Shown: piece after piece, positions 1 through 8,357 of the stretch
Layout: each line of letters opens with the position of its first letter
Position numbering within the stretch: the first letter of the stretch is position 1
Assembly: GCF_002573715.1 (NCBI RefSeq)
Contig: NZ_PDHM01000024.1
Coordinates: forward strand, 113,676-177,675
Direction: 5' to 3'
DNA: 64,000 bases
Source: Paenibacillus sp. EZ-K15
Lineage (GTDB): Bacteria > Bacillota > Bacilli > Paenibacillales > Paenibacillaceae
Made by a program: the position numbers and the translations under genes
The notes under the pieces: generated by a model
What the model was told of the DNA's origin: nothing
The model's input: only the letters and a program-made list of their open reading frames with translations
Databases searched by the model: none

Positions 1-902
1 ACGCTCGTATCGGGTATATGGGAACGTTCGATGATGATACGGTCCGGCTCGGAGATACTCTTCGTCCCGAGCTGGAGCAGCAGCCACTGTCCAATATCGT
101 CAGCACTGGAGATTAAGTAACCGGCGGGCGTGTTTCCCCTGTAATCGGGCGCTTCATATAGACGAGGCGAACCGAATCCAATCTTATATCCCCTGGCGAG
201 CCGCTGTGGGTCCTTCAGCTGGGCCGCAGGCACCGTGTTATTCATACCAAGCCGCTGCAGCAACCCCGACATGTAATCCTCATACGACATACCGGATACT
301 TCCTGGATGACCAGCCCCAGAACATCATAATTAATGGTGGCATATTGATACTTATCTCCGGGAGGGGCGTCCAGCGCCGTACCCGATAATGCCCGTACAG
401 TCAGTTCCAATGCCTGCTCTTCGGAACTGATCGGGATGGAAGCTAGCGAAGCAAAAGGCACGCCGCTCGTATGGTGCAGCAGTTGGGCCAGCGTCACCTT
501 GGCCGGCTGCCCTTGATAGGTTAGCGAGAGCCACGGAATATAGCGAGTGACCGGATCGTTAAGGCTAAGCTTGTCTTCATACTCCAGCTCTAACAAGGCC
601 AGGCCTGTGAATGTTTTGGAAGTCGATCCCAATTCAAATAATGTAGTACTTGTCGCCGGAATCCCCGATGCGCTATCGGCTAGTCCGAATCCCTTCGTAT
701 AAACCACCTGATCACCGCTAACAATCACAACGGCGGCTCCCGGACTTTGTGCCTTCACCAGTTGGGCCTGTACAAACTGGTCGAAGGCATCCTCATCTAT
801 GTTCGGCTGTCTTTGCGTAGAAGGGGCTCCGCCTTCGGCTGCTGCAGCTGATGAACTGACTAGCAGGAGCATCAGTACGTAGAAAGCAAGTTTCTTTACC
901 AC
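1..902 (-). CDS. Secreted serine peptidase/hydrolase, beta-lactamase (S12) fold, partial
   Basis: The gene is complete at its start and cut by the left window edge; about 300 residues are visible. It starts at a GTG (902) behind AAAGGGGCG. The first 22 residues form a signal peptide (KK, then a Leu/Val-rich core ending in Ala residues). The S12/class C signature is visible: STSK (Ser93, Lys96), a Tyr186-Ala-Thr motif in place of the usual YxN, and a later AGYLISSADDIG segment typical of the family. It follows the NRPS gene by 17 bp and is surely cotranscribed. In colibactin-type clusters a ClbP-like S12 peptidase (catalytic Ser95, Lys98, Tyr186) removes an N-acyl-D-Asn cap outside the cytoplasm; this gene is well placed for that job. 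Whether it has the ClbP C-terminal membrane helices cannot be seen. It could instead be a generic esterase or a penicillin-binding-protein-like hydrolase. Confidence 0.8.
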   Translation of the reverse strand, partial: MVKKLAFYVLMLLLVSSSAAAAEGGAPSTQRQPNIDEDAFDQFVQAQLVKAQSPGAAVVIVSGDQVVYTKGFGLADSASGIPATSTTLFELGSTSKTFTGLALLELEYEDKLSLNDPVTRYIPWLSLTYQGQPAKVTLAQLLHHTSGVPFASLASIPISSEEQALELTVRALSGTALDAPPGDKYQYATINYDVLGLVIQEVSGMSYEDYMSGLLQRLGMNNTVPAAQLKDPQRLARGYKIGFGSPRLYEAPDYRGNTPAGYLISSADDIGQWLLLQLGTKSISEPDRIIIERSHIPDTS

Positions 903-919
903 GATTGTTCGCCCCTTTA

Positions 920-3900
920 TTAATTGAAGAGTATGTCCAGTTCTTCTTGTGCAAGCTTGACCGTCTCAAAATCAGAGGGCGTAAAATCAGTCTGTCCCCT
1001 GTCTGAGCCCAACTGAATGACTTCAGCCAACCGCTGCATAAAAACTTGAATGAAGGCGTTCATTGTATCCCGTCTGAACATAGCCGTGCTGTATGTCATG
1101 CGGATCTGAAGCCTCTTGTCCGTAATCATGGCTACCACATCGACCAGACAAGACAACCTGTTGCTTGGGCATGTCTCTCTTCCGGTATCGTCCCCGGAAA
1201 TGGCGAGCACAGGGCTATGCAATAGATTATCGATTTCGCCCATATAGTTGAAACGGAGCAAGTTGCCGCCCATCTTCGGAATCTCGCCGGAACCATAGGC
1301 CAAAATACCATAGTCGATTCCTTTGTTTGGAATGGATCGAAGCCGTCCTTTTATGCTCTTGATGATTTCCGCTGTTCTAGTTTCAGTCATCTCGAGATTA
1401 ACGGGATACAGCGAGGTGAACCACCCAACGGTTCTGGATACATCCACATTCTCAAACAACTCTTCGCGTCCATGCCCCTCCAATTCGATCGAGAATTTAT
1501 TCTTGCCGGTCATATCGCTCACAGCCATAGCCAGCGATGCGATCAGCAGATCGCTCGTTTGAGTTCGGAATGCAGTATTCGCCTCCCCTAGCAGCCTGCT
1601 CGTCTCCTGCTCGGAAAGGTCCTGGACCAGCGTGTCGCACACGGCAATCCGGTCGTCATCCGAAGGATAATCAGTTTCAAGGCTATTTTCTGTTACCTCT
1701 AAGACCGAATGCCAGTAGTCGAGATGTTCCAGCGCCTTCTCGCAGCCGTAAGCATCTATAGCATCCGACCAAGTTTGAATGGAATGCGTTTTATTCGGTA
1801 GAGAACAAACCGACCCGGTCAAAGCTGCTTTCAGCAGCTGGTCCAAGTCTTCCAGCATAATTCGCCAGGATACTCCATCTACAATCAAATGATGCGCCGT
1901 CAGCAAGAGACGTTGTCCCTGATTTCCTTCATCAAATACAAGAGCCTTGAATAGAAGGCCTTCTCCAAGCCGTACACTTGCTTTGAAAGATTCAGCTTGT
2001 TTCTTCAGGACTGCCGCCCGCTCTTCTTCCGGTATTCTGGTCAGATCGAAGTAGGCTAGCTCCACGTCCTCGCGTCCAACGGTCCTGTACACCAGGCGGC
2101 CTGGAGTTTCATCAGCTTGCAGCCTCAAAGTGTCATGGTGGCCGATTAATGCAAATAACGCATCCTGAAGCTGATCTGTCGTTATTTCCGGTGTTAAGCG
2201 GAGCAATACAGACTGAGCATAGTAATGGGGATTGTTCCATTGTCTTGAGAAAAACCATGATGTAATCGGCAGTGGCTTAACCTCCCCGCAACTTGGCCCC
2301 TGCTCGATCGGAGCAGCGGTGTTTCGTTCAATAAATTCGGCCAGTTCTCTGATAACGGGGTAGCTCATGATTTGCTGCACCTTTAACTGATAACCGGCCG
2401 CCTTAATTTTAGATACAATTTGTATTGCCTTGATGGAGTCACCGCCGAGCCGGTAAAAATTATCCTGAACCTTTATTTCATCCGTGCGGAGCACATCCTT
2501 GAATATATTCATTAACAGTGCTTCGACTCCACTTGTCGTTCCAGCCTCGCTTGTTTCTTGGTACTGTTCCGGAGCCGGCAGAAGACGCCGGTCCACTTTA
2601 CCGTTGGGAGTAAGCGGCAGTTGGTCAAGACGGACAAAGTAAGCCGGTATCATGTACGAGGGAAGTATTTCTGCCAACTTCATCCTCAGCTCCAGAGCCG
2701 TAAGATGTCCCGTTGCGACGTAATAAGCGGTAAGCTGCTGCTGTCCGTCTTCTGCGGTGCGGTCAATGACCACGGCTTCTTCAATGCCGTTTATTTCAAG
2801 CAGCTGATGCTCGATTTCCCCCATTTCAATGCGGTACCCTTTAATTTTGACCTGATGATCGATCCGGCCTAAATATACGATGCTGCCACTATCGTGGCGT
2901 ACGGCCAAGTCGCCCGTCCGATACATCCTATTGCCCGTAAGAAAAGGGTTGGGCAGAAACCGGTCTTGAGTCAGCTCCTCCCTGTGCAAGTAGCCCCGGG
3001 CCACCCCGGCCCCGGATATATATATTTCGCCAATCGATCCGTCTGGGACTGGCTCCAGCTGCCGATCCAGCAAATAAATCTGCACATTGTCAATGGGCTG
3101 TCCGATCGGAACGGATACCCCTTCGTCGCTCGCCCGATCATACCGGTAAATCATGCAGCCGACTACGGTCTCGGTCGGTCCGTACTCGTTAAGGATTTCA
3201 ATCCCGCCCCGACTGTGTTCATGGATGTCACGAGCCAGCGAGCATTTCAAATCTTCACCGCCCACAATGAATGTCCGAACCGTATATTGGCTGAAATCCA
3301 TGTCTCTGATGAGCGCCAGATGAGCCGGTGTCAGCTTGATAACTGTGGCCTTGTTATCTTCCACAATACGTTTAACTATAAAGTCGCTCCCGTCATCTTC
3401 GTAGATTTCGATACGGCTGCCGCTAATTAACGGTGTAAAGATAGAGGTTACGGTCAGATCGAAAGCAATGGAAGAGTACAGCGCAAATACATCATTTTGC
3501 GAGCGGATATACGTCTTGCTGGCCCACCAGATGTAGTTCACCAGTCCCCGGTGCTCGATCATCGCACCTTTGGGATTGCCTGTTGATCCTGAGGTATAGA
3601 TGATATAGACCAAATCGTCTGGCGTAATCATGGCAGGCAAGTTACTTCCGTCTTTGTTGTACAGACGTTCATCATCGAGTGCAATAACCTCACCGTTGTA
3701 AGAAAGCTGCTCCCACTCCTTGCCATGAGTCAGCAGCAGGGAAGCTCCGCTATCCCTCAGAATATACTCGATCCGTTCTTTGGGATATTCGGGATCAATC
3801 GGCAGATATGCCATTCCAGCCTTGATTACCGCCCAGATCCCGACAACGATGGACAGAGAGTGGCGGCCCATGATAGCTGCCGGGGTTTGAGGGCTTATCC

Positions 3901-5398
3901 CTCTCTCCAGCAGTGTTCGTGCCAGCCGATTGGCGCGTTCATTCAGTTCGCCGTAAGTAAGCGATTGTCCCATGCATGAAACAGCAATGCGTTCAGAATT
4001 CCGCTCGACTTGTTCTTCGAACAGCTGCAAGATCGTTTGATGCGAGGGATATTCGCAATCTGTTGTGTTGTACGTATATAGAAGCTTCGAACGCTCTTCC
4101 GGCAGAAGCAGCTGCAAATCATGAAGTGCGGCATCGGGACGGCTGAGGACTTGATCGGTTAAATATAGAAGACGGCTATGTAGTTCATCGATTTGCTTCT
4201 CCGTGTAGTCGCCTTCTTTATAATCGAAGTACAGCTCCAGTTCTTCATTCGATGACCATTCGGTTACGATGAGCTGCAAGGAATACAGCTGGTTGCCGTT
4301 ATTCACTTCAATTTGCTGCATTTTCCAACCAGGACCGAAATTCCGGTCGAATGCCGTATTATAATAGTTCACGCACACTTGAAATAATTGGTCCAATCCC
4401 CGCTGCTGAAGCTGAAGATCCTGTACGAGCATGTTGTAAGGATATTTCTGATGGAAATAGCATTGGATGAGTTCTTGGTTGACGTTATGTATGAACGATG
4501 AGAAGGACATCTCATGCTTGATGTCAATGAGAAAGGGCATCGTGCTGGTAAACATACCAAATGTATTTTTTTCTTTGGCCCCCGTACGATTCAATACAGG
4601 AGTGCCGATCAGGAGACGGTTTTGTTGATTCGCTTTGTGGAGATAAAGGAGCATCGTTGCTACAAAAAAGGTATTCAACGAAATATGATGGGTTTGTGCA
4701 AAGTCGCGGATGGCATCGGAAGCAGACTGGCTTATTAAGAACTTTTTGCGGTTACCTGCGGTGCCGATTGATGTAGTGTGCAAATCAATGTCATGGACGT
4801 GATCAAATTTATGATTCCAATAGCTTTGATTTTTCATAAAACGAGGGGATGATAAATACTTTTGCTCTTGTTCAATGTAATCCAGGTAGGTAGGACGGGA
4901 TTCCTGAGGAACTTCCTCCCCCTGCATCAATTGCGTATAAATCTGATTGATATGCGTCGTCATCAATTGAAAAGACCAGCCGTCCGAAATGATATGGTGG
5001 AATTTCGTGAGATACGCGCTTTCTGTGTCGCTGATTCTAACAAGTACAAAATCATACAATTGTTCTCCATCCAGTGGGAGTGGTTTGGAAAACTCAGCAC
5101 TCACCCAGGCATCCACATCCGATTCTTGGGCCATAAAATCGATAAACGGGAACGTTCTCCTTCGGTATTCCGTCACCGTCTGCTGCACCGAACCGTCCTG
5201 TTCGACTAACCGCATACGGACGGCATCATGGAGCCGAATGAAATGATTAATGGCTTCCTCTAGCAAGGAAAAATCGACGGGGCCATAAATTTTGATGAGT
5301 CCTCCGATGTTATGTATGCTCGTACCGGGATATATATTTTCCACATACCAAATGCGTTTTTGCGGATGTGTCAATGGATAGAGCTTGCCTGCCTCCAT
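920..5398 (-). CDS. Single-module NRPS, C(starter)-A(Asn)-T-E
   Basis: About 1492 residues. Domains in order: condensation (about 1-430, HHIISDG near 135), adenylation (about 455-960, with YTSGSTG, NEYGPTE, YRTGDL and the final NGKVDRR), carrier (LGGDSIKA) and epimerization (about 1065-1490, HHLIVDGVSW and FNYMGE). Aligning to PheA by eye gives the pocket code D-L-T-K-I-G-E-V-G-K, the pattern known for Asn. The N-terminal C domain resembles lipopeptide starter C domains (LTHPQKRIWY, TSIHNIGG), so the expected bound product is N-acyl-D-Asn. There is no thioesterase or reductase. The ATG at 5398 is chosen because GGAGG lies 8 nt upstream; an in-frame TTG at 5413 overlaps that site. It is 33 bp behind the upstream gene and 17 bp before the S12 peptidase gene. 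The substrate call is inference from the code. Confidence 0.93.
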   Translation of the reverse strand: MEAGKLYPLTHPQKRIWYVENIYPGTSIHNIGGLIKIYGPVDFSLLEEAINHFIRLHDAVRMRLVEQDGSVQQTVTEYRRRTFPFIDFMAQESDVDAWVSAEFSKPLPLDGEQLYDFVLVRISDTESAYLTKFHHIISDGWSFQLMTTHINQIYTQLMQGEEVPQESRPTYLDYIEQEQKYLSSPRFMKNQSYWNHKFDHVHDIDLHTTSIGTAGNRKKFLISQSASDAIRDFAQTHHISLNTFFVATMLLYLHKANQQNRLLIGTPVLNRTGAKEKNTFGMFTSTMPFLIDIKHEMSFSSFIHNVNQELIQCYFHQKYPYNMLVQDLQLQQRGLDQLFQVCVNYYNTAFDRNFGPGWKMQQIEVNNGNQLYSLQLIVTEWSSNEELELYFDYKEGDYTEKQIDELHSRLLYLTDQVLSRPDAALHDLQLLLPEERSKLLYTYNTTDCEYPSHQTILQLFEEQVERNSERIAVSCMGQSLTYGELNERANRLARTLLERGISPQTPAAIMGRHSLSIVVGIWAVIKAGMAYLPIDPEYPKERIEYILRDSGASLLLTHGKEWEQLSYNGEVIALDDERLYNKDGSNLPAMITPDDLVYIIYTSGSTGNPKGAMIEHRGLVNYIWWASKTYIRSQNDVFALYSSIAFDLTVTSIFTPLISGSRIEIYEDDGSDFIVKRIVEDNKATVIKLTPAHLALIRDMDFSQYTVRTFIVGGEDLKCSLARDIHEHSRGGIEILNEYGPTETVVGCMIYRYDRASDEGVSVPIGQPIDNVQIYLLDRQLEPVPDGSIGEIYISGAGVARGYLHREELTQDRFLPNPFLTGNRMYRTGDLAVRHDSGSIVYLGRIDHQVKIKGYRIEMGEIEHQLLEINGIEEAVVIDRTAEDGQQQLTAYYVATGHLTALELRMKLAEILPSYMIPAYFVRLDQLPLTPNGKVDRRLLPAPEQYQETSEAGTTSGVEALLMNIFKDVLRTDEIKVQDNFYRLGGDSIKAIQIVSKIKAAGYQLKVQQIMSYPVIRELAEFIERNTAAPIEQGPSCGEVKPLPITSWFFSRQWNNPHYYAQSVLLRLTPEITTDQLQDALFALIGHHDTLRLQADETPGRLVYRTVGREDVELAYFDLTRIPEEERAAVLKKQAESFKASVRLGEGLLFKALVFDEGNQGQRLLLTAHHLIVDGVSWRIMLEDLDQLLKAALTGSVCSLPNKTHSIQTWSDAIDAYGCEKALEHLDYWHSVLEVTENSLETDYPSDDDRIAVCDTLVQDLSEQETSRLLGEANTAFRTQTSDLLIASLAMAVSDMTGKNKFSIELEGHGREELFENVDVSRTVGWFTSLYPVNLEMTETRTAEIIKSIKGRLRSIPNKGIDYGILAYGSGEIPKMGGNLLRFNYMGEIDNLLHSPVLAISGDDTGRETCPSNRLSCLVDVVAMITDKRLQIRMTYSTAMFRRDTMNAFIQVFMQRLAEVIQLGSDRGQTDFTPSDFETVKLAQEELDILFN

Positions 5399-5431
5399 AG
5401 AAATAGCCTCCAATCGGATAAGTTACGGATA

Positions 5432-6454
5432 CTAGGAAACAACCTGGGGTTCCAGTGCTTTGACAACCATTCCCAGTATTCGTTTTTCGCTTTCCATGAT
5501 GTGAGTCATTTCGTCCAGTCCTTGTTTCAAAAGGTGATCGTCCCCGGTTAAAGCGTATTTCATCAACAAATGACGCAAAGCATATGCCTGCTCTTCTATT
5601 GGCCGAAAACATCCAGCAAAATCCCGCGAAAGAAGTTCCTGATCACATAGATATTGGAGCCGCAGCCCCATCATTTTCTTGTGTTCCCACAGAATGTGGA
5701 TGGGCCGGATATCACGCTTACGCACAAGTACGGGCATATTGCGAATGAGCGCAGCATAAACATCGACACCGAATGCCGCCTCCAGTGGATTCGCCGTCCC
5801 CCGGTTGCGCAAGGAAATATTGCTGCCCGCCAAATATTCTTCCAGTGATTCTTTGATAAACGCTGCATCTAGCCGGTAGCTTCCCGATTTATTGAACTTG
5901 TAAAGGTAGATTTGTTCTTTATAGTTGTCCGTCCATTCGAGGTTTTGGAACCCTTGCTCCATTTCATGGTACGGCACCACGGTCTTCTGGAACTGCATTT
6001 CTTCATCGTAGCCGAGAACAAGAAACGTCCTTCTCGCCTCATCGTAACCGTAAACCAGAATATCGTGAGCATAGTGAGTTTGTTGATAGACTCGTCTCCG
6101 AGGGATATAGAACTCATCCACATGAAGAGAGATCGTATAGTTTGAACGGATACTGTTTATCAGAAATTCGATGATTCCAGGCGGTGAATCGAGCACGCAT
6201 TCGCGCTCCAGCTTTTGTGTGATCAGCCAGGGACAGCGGATAAAATCTTCACCGTAAAAGGTCATAGGCACTGAGCGTGAAGCGGCCTCTCCGTCAAAAT
6301 CCTGATGACAATAGAGGTGAATGAAATTGCTGTAAAACCAAGGCAGCGCTTCATTTCGTGTAAGTACCGTACATAGGGGATATGCCAGATACTGATAGCC
6401 GACAATAGGCGGGATACTCAATTCCAGTTCCTTGCTACCCAAATCAATACTCAC
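5432..6454 (-). CDS. NRPS-associated papain-fold (BtrH_N-like) protein, tentative
   Basis: 340 residues, GTG start with only a weak purine-rich leader. It has no signal peptide or membrane segment. The middle part (about 108-140) carries a HVDEFYIP stretch followed by THYAHDILVYGYDE. This resembles the BtrH_N/C39-like papain fold, where a Cys near the N-terminus (here perhaps Cys28 in YPLC) pairs with a central His (His127 or His130). BtrH is known to transfer an acyl group from a carrier protein to an acceptor amine in butirosin synthesis. Here the protein is the first gene of the NRPS operon, and the NRPS has no release domain, so a carrier-linked acyltransferase role is attractive but unproven. 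The C-terminal half (about 230-340) is helical and unassigned. Confidence 0.5.
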   Translation of the reverse strand: MSIDLGSKELELSIPPIVGYQYLAYPLCTVLTRNEALPWFYSNFIHLYCHQDFDGEAASRSVPMTFYGEDFIRCPWLITQKLERECVLDSPPGIIEFLINSIRSNYTISLHVDEFYIPRRRVYQQTHYAHDILVYGYDEARRTFLVLGYDEEMQFQKTVVPYHEMEQGFQNLEWTDNYKEQIYLYKFNKSGSYRLDAAFIKESLEEYLAGSNISLRNRGTANPLEAAFGVDVYAALIRNMPVLVRKRDIRPIHILWEHKKMMGLRLQYLCDQELLSRDFAGCFRPIEEQAYALRHLLMKYALTGDDHLLKQGLDEMTHIMESEKRILGMVVKALEPQVVS

Positions 6455-6840
6455 TTCTTTCTTGTTTGTTAATTTATTGTAAAATAATGAAGCATTATAT
6501 TAGTTTGCCTAAAAATAATATAATAACTAATTTATGTAATTCATACTCCCATAGATGTATTTTATTGTCAATATCTATTAAGATTTTTCATTTATACTTT
6601 TTTGTCGCCAAGTTATTCAACTCGAAAACAGCCGATCAGCTACAGGATCCTACAGGATTCGCCCTGTTTCTGAACTATGAAAATAGTCCTACTTAATGAA
6701 GATATTCTGAAAACGTCCATCCATCCTTCTTCCCACGTACTCTAACAAATAGAGTAGGAACAGAGCCTTGCTTTAGGCTGAAACAGATTATTACAAGCTG
6801 TAAGGAGAAATTATCCCCATCTGGCAAGTCGCTCAGAGTA
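6455..6840. other. AT-rich leader of the NRPS operon, no gene seen
   Basis: Between the metY terminator and the first NRPS-operon gene. It is much richer in A+T than the flanking genes. On the minus strand a TATAAT-like hexamer lies at 6499-6494. A 7-bp inverted repeat (ATTAGTT 6499-6505, AACTAAT 6525-6531) brackets the place where a -35 box would be, so it may be an operator. A second hairpin, TACTCTA/TAGAGTA (6738-6756), has no T-run. A short plus-strand reading frame at 6466-6696 lacks a convincing start and is not called. Confidence 0.4.
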
Positions 6841-6879
6841 AAACAACAAAAGGCACCTTCCTCCAAAAAGGAAAGTGCC
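6841..6879 (-). terminator. Rho-independent terminator of metY
   Basis: Ten-base arms GGCACCTTCC (6852-6861) and GGAAAGTGCC (6870-6879) pair with one G-T. On the minus strand the stem is followed by a T-rich tail (A-rich 6841-6851 on the plus strand). It lies 37 bp past the metY stop. Confidence 0.8.
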
Positions 6880-6915
6880 CTATATCTCAGTCATTAAAAC
6901 TATATATAACAGCCC

Positions 6916-8208
6916 TTACTTCTGACTTGCCGCAATAGCTTGTTCCAGATCATGCAAAATATCGTCGATAGACTCGGTCCCGATCGACAGACGCAGCAAT
7001 TCCGGATTTACGCCCGCCGTAAGCTGCTCGTCTTCCGTCATCTGCTGATGCGTCGTGCTGGCCGGATGAATGATAAGGGACTTGGAGTCCCCAACGTTAG
7101 CCAAGTGGGAGAACAGCTTCACATTCTCGATCACCTTCTGGCCTGCCGCTGCCCCGCCTTTGATTCCGAAGGTCAGGATAGCGCCTTGCCCCTTCGGCAG
7201 GTACTTCTTCGCCAGCTCATACGAAGGGTGACTCGGCAGCCCTGCATAGCTTACCCATTCCACCGCCTCGTGACTCTCCAAATACTTGGCAACCTTCAGC
7301 GCATTCTCGCTATGACGCTCAACGCGAAGATGCAGCGTTTCCAGCCCTTGCAGCAGCAGCCAGGAATTAAACGGAGACAGCGATGCGCCAATATCCCGCA
7401 GCAGCTGTACGCGCGCTTTGATAATATAAGCAATTGGGCCTACTGCCTCCGTATACACAACGCCATGATAGCTTGGATCCGGCTCCGTCAATCCAGGGAA
7501 CTTATTGTTTGCCGTCCAATCGAATGTACCGCTATCAACAATAACCCCGCCGATGGAGGTCCCGTGACCGCCGATGAACTTGGTTGCAGAATGAACGACG
7601 ATATCTGCCCCATATTCTATCGGACGCAGCAAATATGGGCTTGGAAAGGTATTATCTACGATAAGCGGAATGCCGTTCTCATGCGCGATGGCCGCAACAG
7701 CTTCCACATCCAGCACATTGCCCTGCGGATTGCCGATCGTTTCGGCAAACACGGCCTTTGTCTTGTCATTGATCGCTTTCCGGAAATTTTCCGGGTCCGT
7801 GGAATCCACGAAATGCACCTTGATGCCCAGCTTCGCAAGCGTATTGGAAAATAAATTATAAGTACCGCCATACAAGCTCGAGGAAGAAACAATTTCATCA
7901 CCTGCGCCCGCAATGTTGAGAATGGAAAAGGTGATGGCTGCCTGTCCGGAAGATGTCGCCAGTGCACCGGCACCGCCTTCGAGCGCTGCAATCCGCTTCT
8001 CAAACACGTCCGTGGTCGGGTTCATGATACGCGTGTAAATGTTGCCGAATTCTTTAAGCGCAAACAGATTCGCCGCGTGCTCGCTGTCTTTAAACCCGTA
8101 GGAAGTCGTCTGATACAGAGGGACAGCGCGGGATAATGTGGTCGGATCAAGCTCCTGACCGGCGTGAACCGCTAAGGTTTCAATGGAAAATTGGCGTTCT
8201 TCTGACAT
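6916..8208 (-). CDS. metY: O-acetylhomoserine sulfhydrylase (aminocarboxypropyltransferase)
   Basis: 430 residues, a PLP enzyme of the Cys/Met metabolism family. It makes homocysteine from O-acetyl-L-homoserine and sulfide (direct sulfhydrylation route to methionine). Seen: the family N-terminus ETLAVHAGQ, the YTRIMNPT region, SSGQAA, VDNTFPSPYL and the PLP lysine in SATKFIGGHG. The length fits the MetY class (about 430) better than the shorter MetB/MetC class (about 380). The ATG at 8208 (MSEERQF) is preferred, with GGGAGG 8-13 nt upstream; an in-frame ATG at 8232 lies upstream of that ribosome site. It is a single-gene unit with its own terminator. No SAM riboswitch or T-box is visible in its short leader, but a dyad is. 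Confidence 0.93.
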   Translation of the reverse strand: MSEERQFSIETLAVHAGQELDPTTLSRAVPLYQTTSYGFKDSEHAANLFALKEFGNIYTRIMNPTTDVFEKRIAALEGGAGALATSSGQAAITFSILNIAGAGDEIVSSSSLYGGTYNLFSNTLAKLGIKVHFVDSTDPENFRKAINDKTKAVFAETIGNPQGNVLDVEAVAAIAHENGIPLIVDNTFPSPYLLRPIEYGADIVVHSATKFIGGHGTSIGGVIVDSGTFDWTANNKFPGLTEPDPSYHGVVYTEAVGPIAYIIKARVQLLRDIGASLSPFNSWLLLQGLETLHLRVERHSENALKVAKYLESHEAVEWVSYAGLPSHPSYELAKKYLPKGQGAILTFGIKGGAAAGQKVIENVKLFSHLANVGDSKSLIIHPASTTHQQMTEDEQLTAGVNPELLRLSIGTESIDDILHDLEQAIAASQK

Positions 8209-8234
8209 GGGTGTTTCCTCCCTTTTCTTCATAT

Positions 8235-8281
8235 GGAAAGTATTATGGTTTCATAATTTCTCCCATTCTCTCATACTTTCC
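8235..8281 (-). promoter_or_regulatory. Nested dyad in the metY leader
   Basis: Perfect 9-bp arms GGAAAGTAT (8235-8243) and ATACTTTCC (8273-8281) enclose a second perfect hairpin ATTATG-GTTT-CATAAT (8242-8257). The structure lies just upstream of the ribosome binding site. It could be an operator or an RNA element; no T-run follows, so it is not a terminator. Confidence 0.4.
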
Positions 8282-8357
8282 CTCATTTGAAAAGAGTTAT
8301 AACCAACTAATTTCATCGGAATATTATAAATTATTTTGCATGCAGCCGGAATCCATC

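Noticed and set aside
6738..6756. Hairpin TACTCTA/TAGAGTA as a second metY terminator
   Set aside because: No T-run on either strand, and a better terminator lies nearer the gene.
8209..8357. SAM riboswitch or T-box before metY
   Set aside because: The leader is too short and I find neither the S-box core nor a T-box sequence; only simple dyads are present.
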